Shown: one piece after another, positions 7,907 to 16,022 of the stretch | How positions within the stretch are numbered: the first letter of the stretch is position 1 | How the letters are laid out: every line of letters starts with the position of its first letter | Assembly (NCBI GenBank): GCA_016700055.1 | Contig: CP064997.1 | Location: 2,294,001 to 2,358,000, forward strand | Direction of reading: 5' to 3' | Length of the DNA stretch: 64,000 nucleotides | Source of the DNA: Actinomycetota bacterium | Lineage (GTDB): Bacteria; Actinomycetota; Acidimicrobiia; Acidimicrobiales; Ilumatobacteraceae | The notes under the pieces: model-generated | The model's database searches: none | Seen by the model: the letters and a program-made list of their open reading frames with translations, nothing else | Told to the model about the DNA's origin: nothing | Program-made: the position numbers and the translations under genes

Positions 7907-9385
7907 TCAGCCCGGCGTGGTGCGTCGGGCGACCCACCACGATGCCGCGAGCACCAGTGCCACGAGTGCCACGAACGGACGGTCGCCGAGCCGGCTGTAC
8001 CACGTGCGCCCACTGCGCAGGGCGACGTCGGAGACGATCACGGCGCGCTCGGAGACGGCCGTGCGCTGGCTCACCTCGCCCGCTGGCGAGACGAACGCGC
8101 TGAACCCGGTCGGCGACACCTGCACCACGGTTCGCGCAGACTCGATCGCCCGCAGCCGCGACGAGGCGACCTGCTGGGACTGCAAGATGGTGAGCGTGTA
8201 GCTCGCCCCGTTGGTGGGGTTCAGCACGAGCTGGCCGCCGTGGTGCACACCCTCCCGGACTCGCCCGCCGAAGAAGATCTCCCACGAGATGGCCACGCCG
8301 ACCGGATTGCCGTGCACCTCGATCACGGCCGGCCCGGTGCCGGCGCGGGCGTCGTTCGGCACCTGGTCGAGGGGGGCGCCGAGTGCTTCCAGCAGACCGC
8401 GCAGGGGCACGTACTCGCCGAAGGGGACGCGGCGCACCTTGTCGTAGCGGCTCGTCACCTCGCCCTCGGGACTGACCACCACCTGCGCGTTCGTGAAGTG
8501 CTCGCCGTCGACGTCTTCGGTGATGCCGACGCTGATCGGCACGCCGAGCCGGGCCGCCTGCTCGGCGATGTCGGCCAGCTCGTCGCTCGTCGCGAAGCTG
8601 GTGCCTACGCCGTCGATGTCGATCGCGTTCTCCGGCCAGACGACGAGGTCGAGCTCGGGGTCGGCTTCGATGGCTGCGGTCGCCGTGAGATGCCGCTCGA
8701 ACACCACCCGCGCGTCGGTGTCGATCGCGTGTGTGCCCTGCGGCCCGCCCCCTTGCACCGCCGCCACCCTCCAGATCTCACCCGTGTCTTCCCCGCGGGG
8801 TGCAATCTCGGTCGCCAGAGTGACACATAGCGCGACGAATCCGACCGAGAACGCGGCGGCGGGGACGACTCCTGCCGGTCGGGGACGGCGGAGCAGCGCC
8901 CCGAGGGCGAAGCCGAGCTGGAACGTCACCCAGGTGAGCAGCACCACCCCTCCGACGCGGGCGAGGGAGGCGAGCGGCCCGGCGGCCTGCCCGATGGCGA
9001 GCGTGGCGAGTGGCACCCCGCCGAAGGGCATCACCAGACGCAGTACCTCGGCCAGCGTGTGCGCGGCGGCCCTGCCGATCGGAGTGGCGCGCCCGCGGGG
9101 AGACCAGGCGGCGGCGACTCCGTGGAGCGCGGCGAAGAAGGCCACCACCAACACGTAGCCGGGAGCGGTGAGGAACCACATCCACGCCATCGCCGGTGCC
9201 ATCCAGCCGACGCCGAACAGCCACCCGAGGCCGAACGCGCCCCGGCGCGACGATGCGCCGTCGACGGCGAGCGAGAAGAGGGCGATGCCGGCGAACGCCG
9301 CCGGCCACCAACCCCAGGGCGGCATCGACGACGCCACCAGCGCACCGGCGCCGAGGGCGAGCGCCGGACGGGCGATGCGGCTCAC
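7907..9385 (-). CDS. lnt: Apolipoprotein N-acyltransferase homologue with Ser at the catalytic Cys position
   Basis: A 492-residue membrane protein: about six to eight N-terminal transmembrane segments (residues 1-195), a nitrilase-like periplasmic domain (205-455) and a C-terminal membrane helix. Lnt transfers the third acyl chain to the N-terminal Cys of lipoproteins. The Glu and Lys of the triad are present (WPEN, Glu252; YDKVRRVPFGEYVP, Lys316). The position of the catalytic Cys (ICYE in E. coli) reads ISWE, so Ser367 replaces it (codon TCG). The enzyme may use Ser, act on a different acceptor, or be inactive. The GTG start overlaps the sortase stop (GTGA). A palindromic repeat shared with lgt lies inside the gene at residues about 178-194. 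Confidence 0.85.
   Translation of the reverse strand: MSRIARPALALGAGALVASSMPPWGWWPAAFAGIALFSLAVDGASSRRGAFGLGWLFGVGWMAPAMAWMWFLTAPGYVLVVAFFAALHGVAAAWSPRGRATPIGRAAAHTLAEVLRLVMPFGGVPLATLAIGQAAGPLASLARVGGVVLLTWVTFQLGFALGALLRRPRPAGVVPAAAFSVGFVALCVTLATEIAPRGEDTGEIWRVAAVQGGGPQGTHAIDTDARVVFERHLTATAAIEADPELDLVVWPENAIDIDGVGTSFATSDELADIAEQAARLGVPISVGITEDVDGEHFTNAQVVVSPEGEVTSRYDKVRRVPFGEYVPLRGLLEALGAPLDQVPNDARAGTGPAVIEVHGNPVGVAISWEIFFGGRVREGVHHGGQLVLNPTNGASYTLTILQSQQVASSRLRAIESARTVVQVSPTGFSAFVSPAGEVSQRTAVSERAVIVSDVALRSGRTWYSRLGDRPFVALVALVLAASWWVARRTTPG
8806..8853. repeat. Palindromic repeat family A, copy 1, inside lnt
   Basis: The core GTGACACATAGCGCGAC (8820-8836) is followed by TCCGACCGAGAACG. This matches copy 2 at 21119-21152 at nearly every base. 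The left arm (TCTCGGTCG, 8806-8814) is partly degraded. The repeat is read in frame by lnt on the minus strand and encodes the end of the last N-terminal membrane segment and the linker to the nitrilase domain. Confidence 0.7.
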
Positions 9386-10077
9386 GCGACCAGTTCGGCG
9401 AACACCACGATCCGCTGGCGCGTCGAGCCCGGAGGATGGCAGGCGAAGAGCGTGGTCGTACGGGCCGTGGTCTGGGTGGTGATCCAGAGCGCGTTCGGGG
9501 AGACGATCTGGGTCTCGGTGACGCGGTAGACGAAACGGCCCTCGGCGGTGACGTAGATGATCTCGTCGCCCGGGACGAGATCGTCGAGGTCGCGGAACGG
9601 GCGGTCCTTGCTGGTGCGGTGACCCGCGACGACGGTGTTGCCGACGTGCCCGGGAAGAGCCGTGCCGGGCCAGTACCCGGGACCCTTGTCGAGCGTGCGG
9701 TCGGTGATGCCGGCGAAGAGGTACTTGGAGAGGCCGATCTTCGGGATCTCCATCGTGCCGACGATGAACTCGGGCTCGCTGGCCCCCGCAGGCGGTACGG
9801 GCGCCGGGACCGGCAGCTCCGCCGGCGGCGGGGGCAGCGTGATGCCGGGCAACGTCGTCGGTGCGGAGACGGTGGGAAGCGTGGTCGTCGGGCGCCGCGG
9901 CGCGGTCGTCGTCACCGGCGAAGTCGAGGCGACCGGCGCGCCGGTGGTGCTGGAGCCGGGTGCGCCGGGGGTGGTCGGGGCCGTCGTCTCTACGGCCGCC
10001 GACGACGACGAGCAGGCGACCGCGAGGGTGACCAGACCCGCGGCGACAGCCAGCTCTCGGAGGTGCACGGGTCTCAT
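9382..10077 (-). CDS. Class E-like sortase with lipoprotein-type signal peptide
   Basis: A 231-residue transpeptidase. The sortase domain (residues 100-231) has the catalytic His153 (VVAGHRTSKD), Cys213 (TTTLFACHPPGS) and a following Arg (STRQR). Sortases link secreted proteins to the wall or to each other. The N-terminus has a short hydrophobic stretch ending in LAVAC, so Cys22 fits a lipobox; a Thr/Pro/Ser-rich linker of about 75 residues follows. A lipid-anchored sortase would be unusual, since class E enzymes generally use a transmembrane anchor. Its ATG overlaps the hemG/hemY stop (ATGA), and its stop overlaps the lnt start. Nearby lnt would fit a lipid anchor. No LPxTG- or LAxTG-type substrate is evident in the window. 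Confidence 0.85.
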   Translation of the reverse strand: MRPVHLRELAVAAGLVTLAVACSSSSAAVETTAPTTPGAPGSSTTGAPVASTSPVTTTAPRRPTTTLPTVSAPTTLPGITLPPPPAELPVPAPVPPAGASEPEFIVGTMEIPKIGLSKYLFAGITDRTLDKGPGYWPGTALPGHVGNTVVAGHRTSKDRPFRDLDDLVPGDEIIYVTAEGRFVYRVTETQIVSPNALWITTQTTARTTTLFACHPPGSTRQRIVVFAELVA

Positions 10078-11510
10078 TGTCGCGCGGTGACGAGCAGCTC
10101 GCCGACCAGTCCGGCTGCGCGACGGCCCTGCTGGACGCACGTCGGGATGCCGATCCCGCGGTGGCTCGCGCCGGCCACGAGCACGCCCGGCGCGTCGGCG
10201 GCGAGGGCGCGCTCCAGGGAATCGACGCGCTCGAAGTGGCCCGGCCGGTACTGCGGGAAGGCTCCCGGCCAGCGACTGACGCGTACCGCGCCCGGTTGCA
10301 GATCGAGGCCGAGGTGCCCGCCGACCTCGCTGACCGCGGCATCGACGATGCGCTCGTCGTCCCAGTCGTCGACGTTCAACCCGTCGCGCCCGAGCGAGAT
10401 GCGCAGCAGCATCGAACCGTCGGCCGGGCGCCAGTGGGGCCACTTGTTGGACGCGAACGAGACGGCGGTGACCGAGCGCTGGTCGGGCTTGGGCACCAGG
10501 TAGCCGCTGTAGGCGAGTGCCTCTGGCCACGACTCGGCGGGCACCGTCGCCGTCACCATCACCACCCCGGCGTGGTCGACGCCGCCGAGCAGGGCCGCCG
10601 CGTCACCGCTGAGCGGCGCGAGCAGCGGGGCGCTCGGCCCGGCCGGAGACGTGACGACGACGGCGTCGGCCTCGTCGAGGGCGACCCCTGCGGCGGCGAC
10701 GCAGTAGCCCCCGGCCCCGCTTCCGCTGCCCGCCGCGCGCCCGACGCGCTCGATGTGCTCTACGCGGGCGCCGGTGTTGATCGAACCGCCCCTCTGGCGG
10801 ATCGATTGCGCCAGCGCGTCGGTCAAGGCACCCATCCCCCGCAGCGGCGCCTCGAACACGGGCCCGGCCGGGCCCGCGCCGCGCGGCCGCATCTTGCGGG
10901 CGGCGAGCAACGCGCTGCGCGGGCCGGCGAGCGCGGCCAGCTGGGGGACTGCGGCAAGGCTCGAGCGGTCGGTGTCGGAGGCGTAGATGCTGCCGACCAG
11001 CGGGTCGATCAGCCGCTCGTGCACCTCGCCGCCGAAGCGCGAACGCACCCAGTGCCCGATGCAGTCGCCGGGGTCGGTGCGGGGGAGCAGCGGCTCCAGC
11101 GCGGCGCGGGCCTTGCCGCGCCGACTGAGCAGGCGGCTCCGCGCGAGCGAGGCGAGGTCGGAGGGGACACCGAGCACGAGCCCCGCGGGGATCGGGTGCA
11201 TCCGCCCGTGCCACACCGCCGCCGATCCGGTCGCCGGGTTGGTCAGCTCGTCGCCGAGGCCGAGCTCACGGACGAGATCGACCACCCAGGGCACGCGGAT
11301 CAGGTACGCGTCGGCGGCCTCGTCGACGGCGTCGAGCCCGGCGAACGAAGAGGTGCGGATCTTGCCGCCGGTGCGGTCGGCGGCCTCGAGCACCGTGACG
11401 CGCGGCGCGTCGGGCTGGGCGAGCAGGGTATGCGCGGTGGTCAGCCCGGTCACCCCCGCGCCGATGACGACGACGTGGCGGTCGGAGAGGCGGCGCGCGA
11501 TGGTGCCCAT
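10074..11510 (-). CDS. hemY: Protoporphyrinogen/coproporphyrinogen III oxidase, HemY (HemG-type) flavoprotein
   Basis: A 478-residue FAD enzyme. The dinucleotide-binding motif VVVIGAGVTGLTTAH is at residues 13-27, followed by VTVLEAADRTGGKIRT; the C-terminal FAD motif is GVLVAGASHRGIGIPTCVQQGRRAA. The enzyme oxidises porphyrinogen to porphyrin late in heme synthesis. In Gram-positive bacteria the HemY enzyme commonly acts on coproporphyrinogen (CgoX); the sequence alone does not settle the substrate. hemE and hemH lie upstream on the same strand, interrupted by an opposite-strand peptidase gene. The ATG at 11510 gives MGTIARRLSDR, directly before the FAD motif. Confidence 0.9.
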   Translation of the reverse strand: MGTIARRLSDRHVVVIGAGVTGLTTAHTLLAQPDAPRVTVLEAADRTGGKIRTSSFAGLDAVDEAADAYLIRVPWVVDLVRELGLGDELTNPATGSAAVWHGRMHPIPAGLVLGVPSDLASLARSRLLSRRGKARAALEPLLPRTDPGDCIGHWVRSRFGGEVHERLIDPLVGSIYASDTDRSSLAAVPQLAALAGPRSALLAARKMRPRGAGPAGPVFEAPLRGMGALTDALAQSIRQRGGSINTGARVEHIERVGRAAGSGSGAGGYCVAAAGVALDEADAVVVTSPAGPSAPLLAPLSGDAAALLGGVDHAGVVMVTATVPAESWPEALAYSGYLVPKPDQRSVTAVSFASNKWPHWRPADGSMLLRISLGRDGLNVDDWDDERIVDAAVSEVGGHLGLDLQPGAVRVSRWPGAFPQYRPGHFERVDSLERALAADAPGVLVAGASHRGIGIPTCVQQGRRAAGLVGELLVTARQ

Positions 11511-11545
11511 CGGGCCAGTCTGCCGGGTCGGTAACGTCGGCGGCC

Positions 11546-12292
11546 GTGTGGCACCGGCACCGGGCATCGCTGCCCTCCGATTGGGCGCTCTTCGCCGAGC
11601 GCTGGGTGGGCGAGTGGCGATGGCTCGACGCCGCCGACCGGGCGCGCCTAGGGGAGCTGACCGAGCAGTTGCTCGGCCGGCTGCGCTTCGAAGCGGCACG
11701 GGGCTTCACCATGACTGCGGAGGTGCCCGTCGTCGTCGCGGCACACGCGGCGCTGCTCGTGCTGAACCTCGACCCCGGCGTCGACTGCTTCGCGCACGTG
11801 AGCTCGGTCATCGTCCATCGCGACGCAATCGTGCTGCGCGGCCCGCGACCCGGCCCGGGCGGCACGACCACCGAGGCCCCAGAGGTGATCGGCGGTCAGG
11901 CGCACGACCGCGGTCCGATACTGGTGTCCTGGGCTGCCGCGCGCCGCCAGAGCCTGAGGCCGCGTGGGGGCGAACACGTCGTGCTGCACGAGTTCGCGCA
12001 TCGCCTCGACATGCTCGACGGCGTCATCGACGGCACCCCACCGCTGGATCCGAGCCGCCTGACCCGGTGGGCTCAGGTGTGCACCGCCGAGATCGAGGCG
12101 CTGCGGGCACCACCGAGCGACGACACCGCACGGGCGGTGCTCCGCCCTTACGCGGCCACCAACCCGGCGGAGTTCTTCGCCGTCGCCACCGAGACGTTCT
12201 TCACCGTGCCGGTGGCCGTGCGCGCCCGGCACAGCGAGCTCTACGCCGTGCTGGCCGACTTCTACGGTCAGGATCCGGCGGCGCGACGCTGA
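11546..12292 (+). CDS. MtfA-like zinc metallopeptidase (M90 family)
   Basis: A 248-residue protein of the MtfA/DUF980 family. The zinc motif HEFAH (HExxH) is near residue 152 within VVLHEFAHRLDMLDG, and the third ligand Glu is probably in NPAEFFAVATETFF near residue 212. In E. coli MtfA regulates the Mlc glucose repressor and has aminopeptidase activity; the role here is unknown. The GTG start at 11546 yields MWHRHRASLP. The gene runs opposite to the heme genes: its start is 35 bp from the hemY start, and its 3' end overlaps the hemH 3' end by 25 bp. Confidence 0.85.
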   Translation: MWHRHRASLPSDWALFAERWVGEWRWLDAADRARLGELTEQLLGRLRFEAARGFTMTAEVPVVVAAHAALLVLNLDPGVDCFAHVSSVIVHRDAIVLRGPRPGPGGTTTEAPEVIGGQAHDRGPILVSWAAARRQSLRPRGGEHVVLHEFAHRLDMLDGVIDGTPPLDPSRLTRWAQVCTAEIEALRAPPSDDTARAVLRPYAATNPAEFFAVATETFFTVPVAVRARHSELYAVLADFYGQDPAARR

Positions 12293-13221
12293 GCGGCGGT
12301 CCCGGCGACGAGGTCGGCCAGCCCGGCGATCACCGCCTCGTTCTCGCCGACGGTCGCCGTGCGCCCGAACGCGAGGCCGCGCGCCTCGGCGCGCCGGCGA
12401 GCCTCTACGTCGAGGTCGTACAGCACCTCGAGGTGGTCGGCGACGAAGCCGCAGGGGCAGACCAACACGCCTGCGGCGTTCTCGCTCGGCGCGAGATCGT
12501 CGATCGCCTCGAGCACGTCCGGCCCGAGCCAGGGATCGGTGGCCCGGTTCGCGCTGCGCCCGGCCGACTGCCACACGACGGCCCACTGGCTCCAGCTCGC
12601 GAGGCCGGCCGCCCGAGCAACGGCCGCCGCGGTGGAGCGCACCTCGTTTTCGTACGGATCGCCGGCGTCGACGACGCGCCGGGGCAGGGAATGCGCGGTG
12701 AACAGCACCTTGGTGTTCGCCGGCATCGCGGCGAGTCGCTCGCGCACCTCACTCGCGCAGAACTCGACGAAGGCCGCCTGCGTGGCCCAGCTGCGAATGC
12801 CGGAGAACTCGATGCCGTGGCGTGCGGCGCCAGCGGCCGCGCGTTCGAGGTACTCGCCGACCGAACCCGCCGAGTAGTGCGGGGCGAGCACGAGCCCGAC
12901 GGCGCGTTCGACACCATTCGCGGCCGCCTGGTCGAGGGCCTGCTCGATCGTCGGCTCGGCGTGCTTCATCCCGAGGATCACGTCGAAGCCACCGGGGTCG
13001 GGGCGCTCGAGCGCCGCGGCCAGGGCGTTGCGTTGGGCGGTGGTCACTCGCGTGAGCGGTGACGTGCCGCCGATGGCGTCGTAGCGGGCGACGAGATGGG
13101 CGAGCTGCTCGGCGGTGGGTGGGCGACCACGGCGGATGTCGGTGTAGTACGCCTCGATGTCGTCCCGACTGCGCGGGCTGCCGTAGGCCATCAAGACGAC
13201 GGCAATCGGCGGGCTGGTCAT
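12268..13221 (-). CDS. hemH: Ferrochelatase (protoporphyrin or coproporphyrin type)
   Basis: A 317-residue enzyme that inserts Fe(II) into a porphyrin. Signatures are VVLMAYGSPRS at the N-terminus, YDAIGGTSPL, GMKHAEPTIEQAL, the catalytic His in LFTAHSLPRRV, and CPCGFVADHLEVLYDLD near residue 265. In Actinobacteria this enzyme usually metallates coproporphyrin (CpfC), with HemQ finishing the pathway; HemQ is not in this window. Its ATG overlaps the hemE stop (ATGA, 13218-13221). Its 3' end overlaps the convergent MtfA-like gene. Confidence 0.93.
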   Translation of the reverse strand: MTSPPIAVVLMAYGSPRSRDDIEAYYTDIRRGRPPTAEQLAHLVARYDAIGGTSPLTRVTTAQRNALAAALERPDPGGFDVILGMKHAEPTIEQALDQAAANGVERAVGLVLAPHYSAGSVGEYLERAAAGAARHGIEFSGIRSWATQAAFVEFCASEVRERLAAMPANTKVLFTAHSLPRRVVDAGDPYENEVRSTAAAVARAAGLASWSQWAVVWQSAGRSANRATDPWLGPDVLEAIDDLAPSENAAGVLVCPCGFVADHLEVLYDLDVEARRRAEARGLAFGRTATVGENEAVIAGLADLVAGTAAQRRAAGS

Positions 13222-14324
13222 GGCCGCCCCGGCGTGAGCCCCGGCGTTGCCGTGGCCGCGTGCACGTATCCGACCAGCTCGGCGAGCACACCGGGGTCGG
13301 TGTCGGGTTGCACGCCGTGGCCGAGGTTGAAGATGTGCCCCGGGTGACGGCTGCCGTCGGCGCGCAGGTTGTCGGCCAGCACCTCGTCGGCGCCGCCACG
13401 GGCCACCTCCCACCCGGCGAGCACCAGCGCGGGGTCGAGGTTGCCCTGCACGACGAGGTCGTCGCCCAGCCGTCGACGCGCCTGGCCGATCGGGGTGCGC
13501 CAGTCGAGGCCGAGCACTGCCGGCCCGGCGGCGTGCATCGCGGGGAGGAGGTGGTCGCAGCCGATGCCGAAGTGGATCCCGGCCACGTCGGGGTGGCGCT
13601 CGGCGAGCTGGTCGAACACCGAGCGACTGTGGGGCAACACGTCGCGCTCGTAGTCGCGCCGGGAGAGGGCTCCGGCCCAGGAGTCGAACAGCTGGAACGC
13701 GCGTGCCCCGCAGCGGATCTGGCTGGAGATGGACTCGACCGCGTGCTGCACGAGGCGCTCCATCAATGCACCGAACACGGCCGGCTCGGCGTGCATCATC
13801 GCCTTCACGTGCTGGTAGGTGCGCGAGGGCCGCCCTTCGACGAGGTAGCTGGCCACCGTGAACGGCGCCCCGGCGAAGGCCAGTACGGGCACGGTGGGGG
13901 GTAGCTCACGCACCAGGATGCGCACGGTCTCGAGCACGTAGGGCGTGTCGGTCTCCGCAACGAGGGGCCGCAGCCGGGCGAGGTCGGCGGCGCGGCGCAG
14001 CGGCCGGTCGGCCACCGGGCCGGTACCGGGGGCGACGTCGATGCCGAACCCGACGGCGTGGGCGGGCACGACGATGTCGCTGTACAGCACGGCGGCGTCG
14101 ACGCCGTAGCGGTGCACGGGTTGCAGCGTGATCTCGGCCGCCAGCTCGGGCCTGGCGATGGCGGCGAGGATGCTGCCCTCGCCGCGTACCGCCCGGTACT
14201 CGGGCAGGCTGCGCCCGGCCTGGCGCATGAACCACACCGGCGTGTGCGTGCTCGGTCGGCCGCGGGCGGCGTCGAGCAGGGGTGCAGAGAGGCCGGCGGC
14301 GGCGGGGGGGACCGGATCGGGCAT
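13218..14324 (-). CDS. hemE: Uroporphyrinogen decarboxylase
   Basis: A 368-residue TIM-barrel enzyme that removes four carboxyls from uroporphyrinogen III. The N-terminal signature TPVWFMRQAGRSLPEYRAVR carries the substrate-binding Arg residues, YSDIVVPAHAVGFGIDVAPGTGP carries the conserved Asp, and GCDHLLPAMHAAG and FNLGHGVQPDTDP mark the C-terminal half. It is the first gene of the heme run hemE-hemH-hemY. The start at 14324 (MPDPVPPAAAG) is chosen because the frame upstream runs antisense through the SCO1 gene. It is divergent from the SCO1-like gene with about 69 bp between them, which must hold both promoters. Confidence 0.95.
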   Translation of the reverse strand: MPDPVPPAAAGLSAPLLDAARGRPSTHTPVWFMRQAGRSLPEYRAVRGEGSILAAIARPELAAEITLQPVHRYGVDAAVLYSDIVVPAHAVGFGIDVAPGTGPVADRPLRRAADLARLRPLVAETDTPYVLETVRILVRELPPTVPVLAFAGAPFTVASYLVEGRPSRTYQHVKAMMHAEPAVFGALMERLVQHAVESISSQIRCGARAFQLFDSWAGALSRRDYERDVLPHSRSVFDQLAERHPDVAGIHFGIGCDHLLPAMHAAGPAVLGLDWRTPIGQARRRLGDDLVVQGNLDPALVLAGWEVARGGADEVLADNLRADGSRHPGHIFNLGHGVQPDTDPGVLAELVGYVHAATATPGLTPGRP

Positions 14325-14393
14325 GGCGGATCGGACGCTATCCGTCGAGGAAGTGACCAAGGTCCGTACCTGTTGCGCAGCCCTCCCGCCACG

Positions 14394-15056
14394 ATGATGG
14401 CGATGTCGCGGCGATCGTTCCTCCCCGCCGGCGCGATGCGTGTCGTCGTCTCGCTCCTCGTCATCGGCCTCGCCCTGGCGGCCACGGGCTGCGGGGGCGA
14501 CGACGACGGTGCCGACGAGCTGCGAGGCATCGTGCGCGACGAGCCACTCGTCGTCGGCGACGTCTCCGTGACCGATGCCACCGACGGTGCGACCGAGGCG
14601 GAGTTCACGTTCCGCGCGGAGCCGGGCGAGCTGCTCGTCGTCTTCTTCGGCTACACGAACTGTCCCGACATCTGCCCGACCACCTTGGCCGAGGTGCGCG
14701 CCGCCAAGCGCCTGCTCGGTGACACCGCAGAGCGAGTCGACATCGCGATGGTCACGGTCGACCCCGATCGGGACGTGCCCGAGGTGATGAACGGCTACCT
14801 GAACAGCTTCAGCGACCGCTTCCACGCGCTGCGCCCCGGTTCCGAGGAGGAGCTGCGCACCGCCGAGGCCGCGTTCCTGGCCAGCTCGTCGGTGACCACC
14901 CAGCCCGATGGGCGTATCGAGGTGGTGCACTCCGCCACCGCGTACGTCGTCGACGAGCACGGCGTGGTGGTGGTCGAGTGGCCGTTCGGACACGGGAGCG
15001 AGGCGATGGCCGGCGATCTCGAGGTGTTGTTCGACCGAATGGGTGCCGACGCATGA
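14394..15056 (+). CDS. SCO1/SenC-family copper chaperone, predicted lipoprotein
   Basis: A 220-residue thioredoxin-fold protein. The copper motif CPDICP is in FGYTNCPDICPTTL, and the conserved downstream His is in VVHSATAYVVD. The N-terminus has a hydrophobic segment ending in the lipobox ATGC followed by acidic residues, so it is probably lipid-anchored outside the membrane. SCO1 proteins deliver copper to the CuA site of cytochrome c oxidase. ATGs at 14394, 14397 and 14403 are all in frame with no clear ribosome binding site, so the exact start is uncertain. Its stop overlaps the next gene (ATGA). Confidence 0.88.
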   Translation: MMAMSRRSFLPAGAMRVVVSLLVIGLALAATGCGGDDDGADELRGIVRDEPLVVGDVSVTDATDGATEAEFTFRAEPGELLVVFFGYTNCPDICPTTLAEVRAAKRLLGDTAERVDIAMVTVDPDRDVPEVMNGYLNSFSDRFHALRPGSEEELRTAEAAFLASSSVTTQPDGRIEVVHSATAYVVDEHGVVVVEWPFGHGSEAMAGDLEVLFDRMGADA

Positions 15057-15490
15057 GTAGCGCTGCTCCCCCCGAAGCCGTCGGCACGCGCTCCGCGCGG
15101 CGCACCCTCGCCGCGGTCGGCGCATTCGTGTTGCCGATCGTTCTCGCCGTCGCCGCGATGGTGTGGCTCGCGGGCCGTGACAGCGGTGACGGCGGCGCGG
15201 AGCCGGTGTCACCGGGTGGTGGCGGTCAGGTGCTCGAGTTCACGATTCCCGCCGGGACGGGCGCGCTCATGGAGCAGGGGTACCCGGTGGCCGACGTGAT
15301 GCCCGAGCGGGTCGACCTGCTCGCCGGCGACACGATGGTGGTGGAGAACTTGGACGACCGCGTGCATACGTTCGGTCCGCTCACGGTGCGCCCCGGCGAG
15401 ACCACGCGGCTGCTGTTCGACAAGCCGGGCTACTACTTCGGCCTCTGCACGGTGGGCACCCACGACACAGTGACGATCGTCGTCAGCTGA
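15053..15490 (+). CDS. Membrane-anchored cupredoxin-like protein
   Basis: A 145-residue protein with one N-terminal membrane helix (residues 20-45) and a C-terminal beta-barrel domain resembling cupredoxins. Possible metal ligands are the His in DDRVHTFGPL and the Cys and His in the C-terminal GLCTVGTH; a copper site of this spacing lacks an obvious Met. It is coupled to the SCO1-like gene by ATGA and followed by a thiol-disulfide protein, so a role in extracytoplasmic copper delivery or electron transfer fits. The family is not certain. Confidence 0.72.
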   Translation: MSSAAPPEAVGTRSARRTLAAVGAFVLPIVLAVAAMVWLAGRDSGDGGAEPVSPGGGGQVLEFTIPAGTGALMEQGYPVADVMPERVDLLAGDTMVVENLDDRVHTFGPLTVRPGETTRLLFDKPGYYFGLCTVGTHDTVTIVVS

Positions 15491-15508
15491 CCCGTGCGGG
15501 CACCGACG

Positions 15509-16018
15509 ATGTCCCTCTTCCGTCACCGGGCGTCCGCCGCCGTCGTGGCCGCCGTCTCCTCGGTCGTTCTCGCTGCCGGGTGCGGCGGGGACGAGGGTGG
15601 CGTCGACTCGTGGCCGGAGGTGGACGTCGAGGCGCTCGACGGCGCGGTCGTCTCCACCGCCGACCTCGTCGGGGAGCGGCCGCTGGTGGTGACGCTCTGG
15701 GCGGTCTGGTGCCAGCCGTGCCGGCGCGAGATGCCGGCGTTGCAGGAGATCGCCGCCGAGCGTGCCGCCGACGTGGACGTCGTCGGCGTGAACATCGGCG
15801 ACGACGTCGATCAGGTCGAGGAGTTCCTCGACGAGATCGCCGTGACGTTCCCCGCTTACCGTGATCTCGACGGGCTGCTGCTCAGCAGGCTGGGGGTGCC
15901 GAGCGTGCCGGCGACCGCGGTGGTGCTCCCGAACGGTGAGCTGACCTGGCTCCATCTCGGCGAGGCGAGCAAGGCGCAGGTGGAAGCGGCGATCGACGAC
16001 GCGCTCGCCGACGGGTGA
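15509..16018 (+). CDS. TlpA/ResA-like thioredoxin-fold lipoprotein
   Basis: A 169-residue protein with a signal peptide ending in the lipobox LAAGC, then a thioredoxin domain with the redox motif WCQPC in TLWAVWCQPCRREMP (near residue 72) and the cis-Pro segment GVPSVPATAVV. Such proteins reduce disulfides outside the membrane, for example in apocytochrome c or CuA-site maturation. It is the third gene of a SCO1-cupredoxin-TlpA set, which supports cytochrome oxidase assembly as the shared task. A GTG at 15494 could extend it by five residues. It is convergent with the M48 gene with a 4 bp gap. Confidence 0.87.
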   Translation: MSLFRHRASAAVVAAVSSVVLAAGCGGDEGGVDSWPEVDVEALDGAVVSTADLVGERPLVVTLWAVWCQPCRREMPALQEIAAERAADVDVVGVNIGDDVDQVEEFLDEIAVTFPAYRDLDGLLLSRLGVPSVPATAVVLPNGELTWLHLGEASKAQVEAAIDDALADG

Positions 16019-16022
16019 CGCG

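Noticed and set aside
14325..15212. N-terminal extension of hemE upstream to 15212
   Set aside because: The extension is antisense to the SCO1 gene and has no similarity to HemE; the protein starting at 14324 has normal length.
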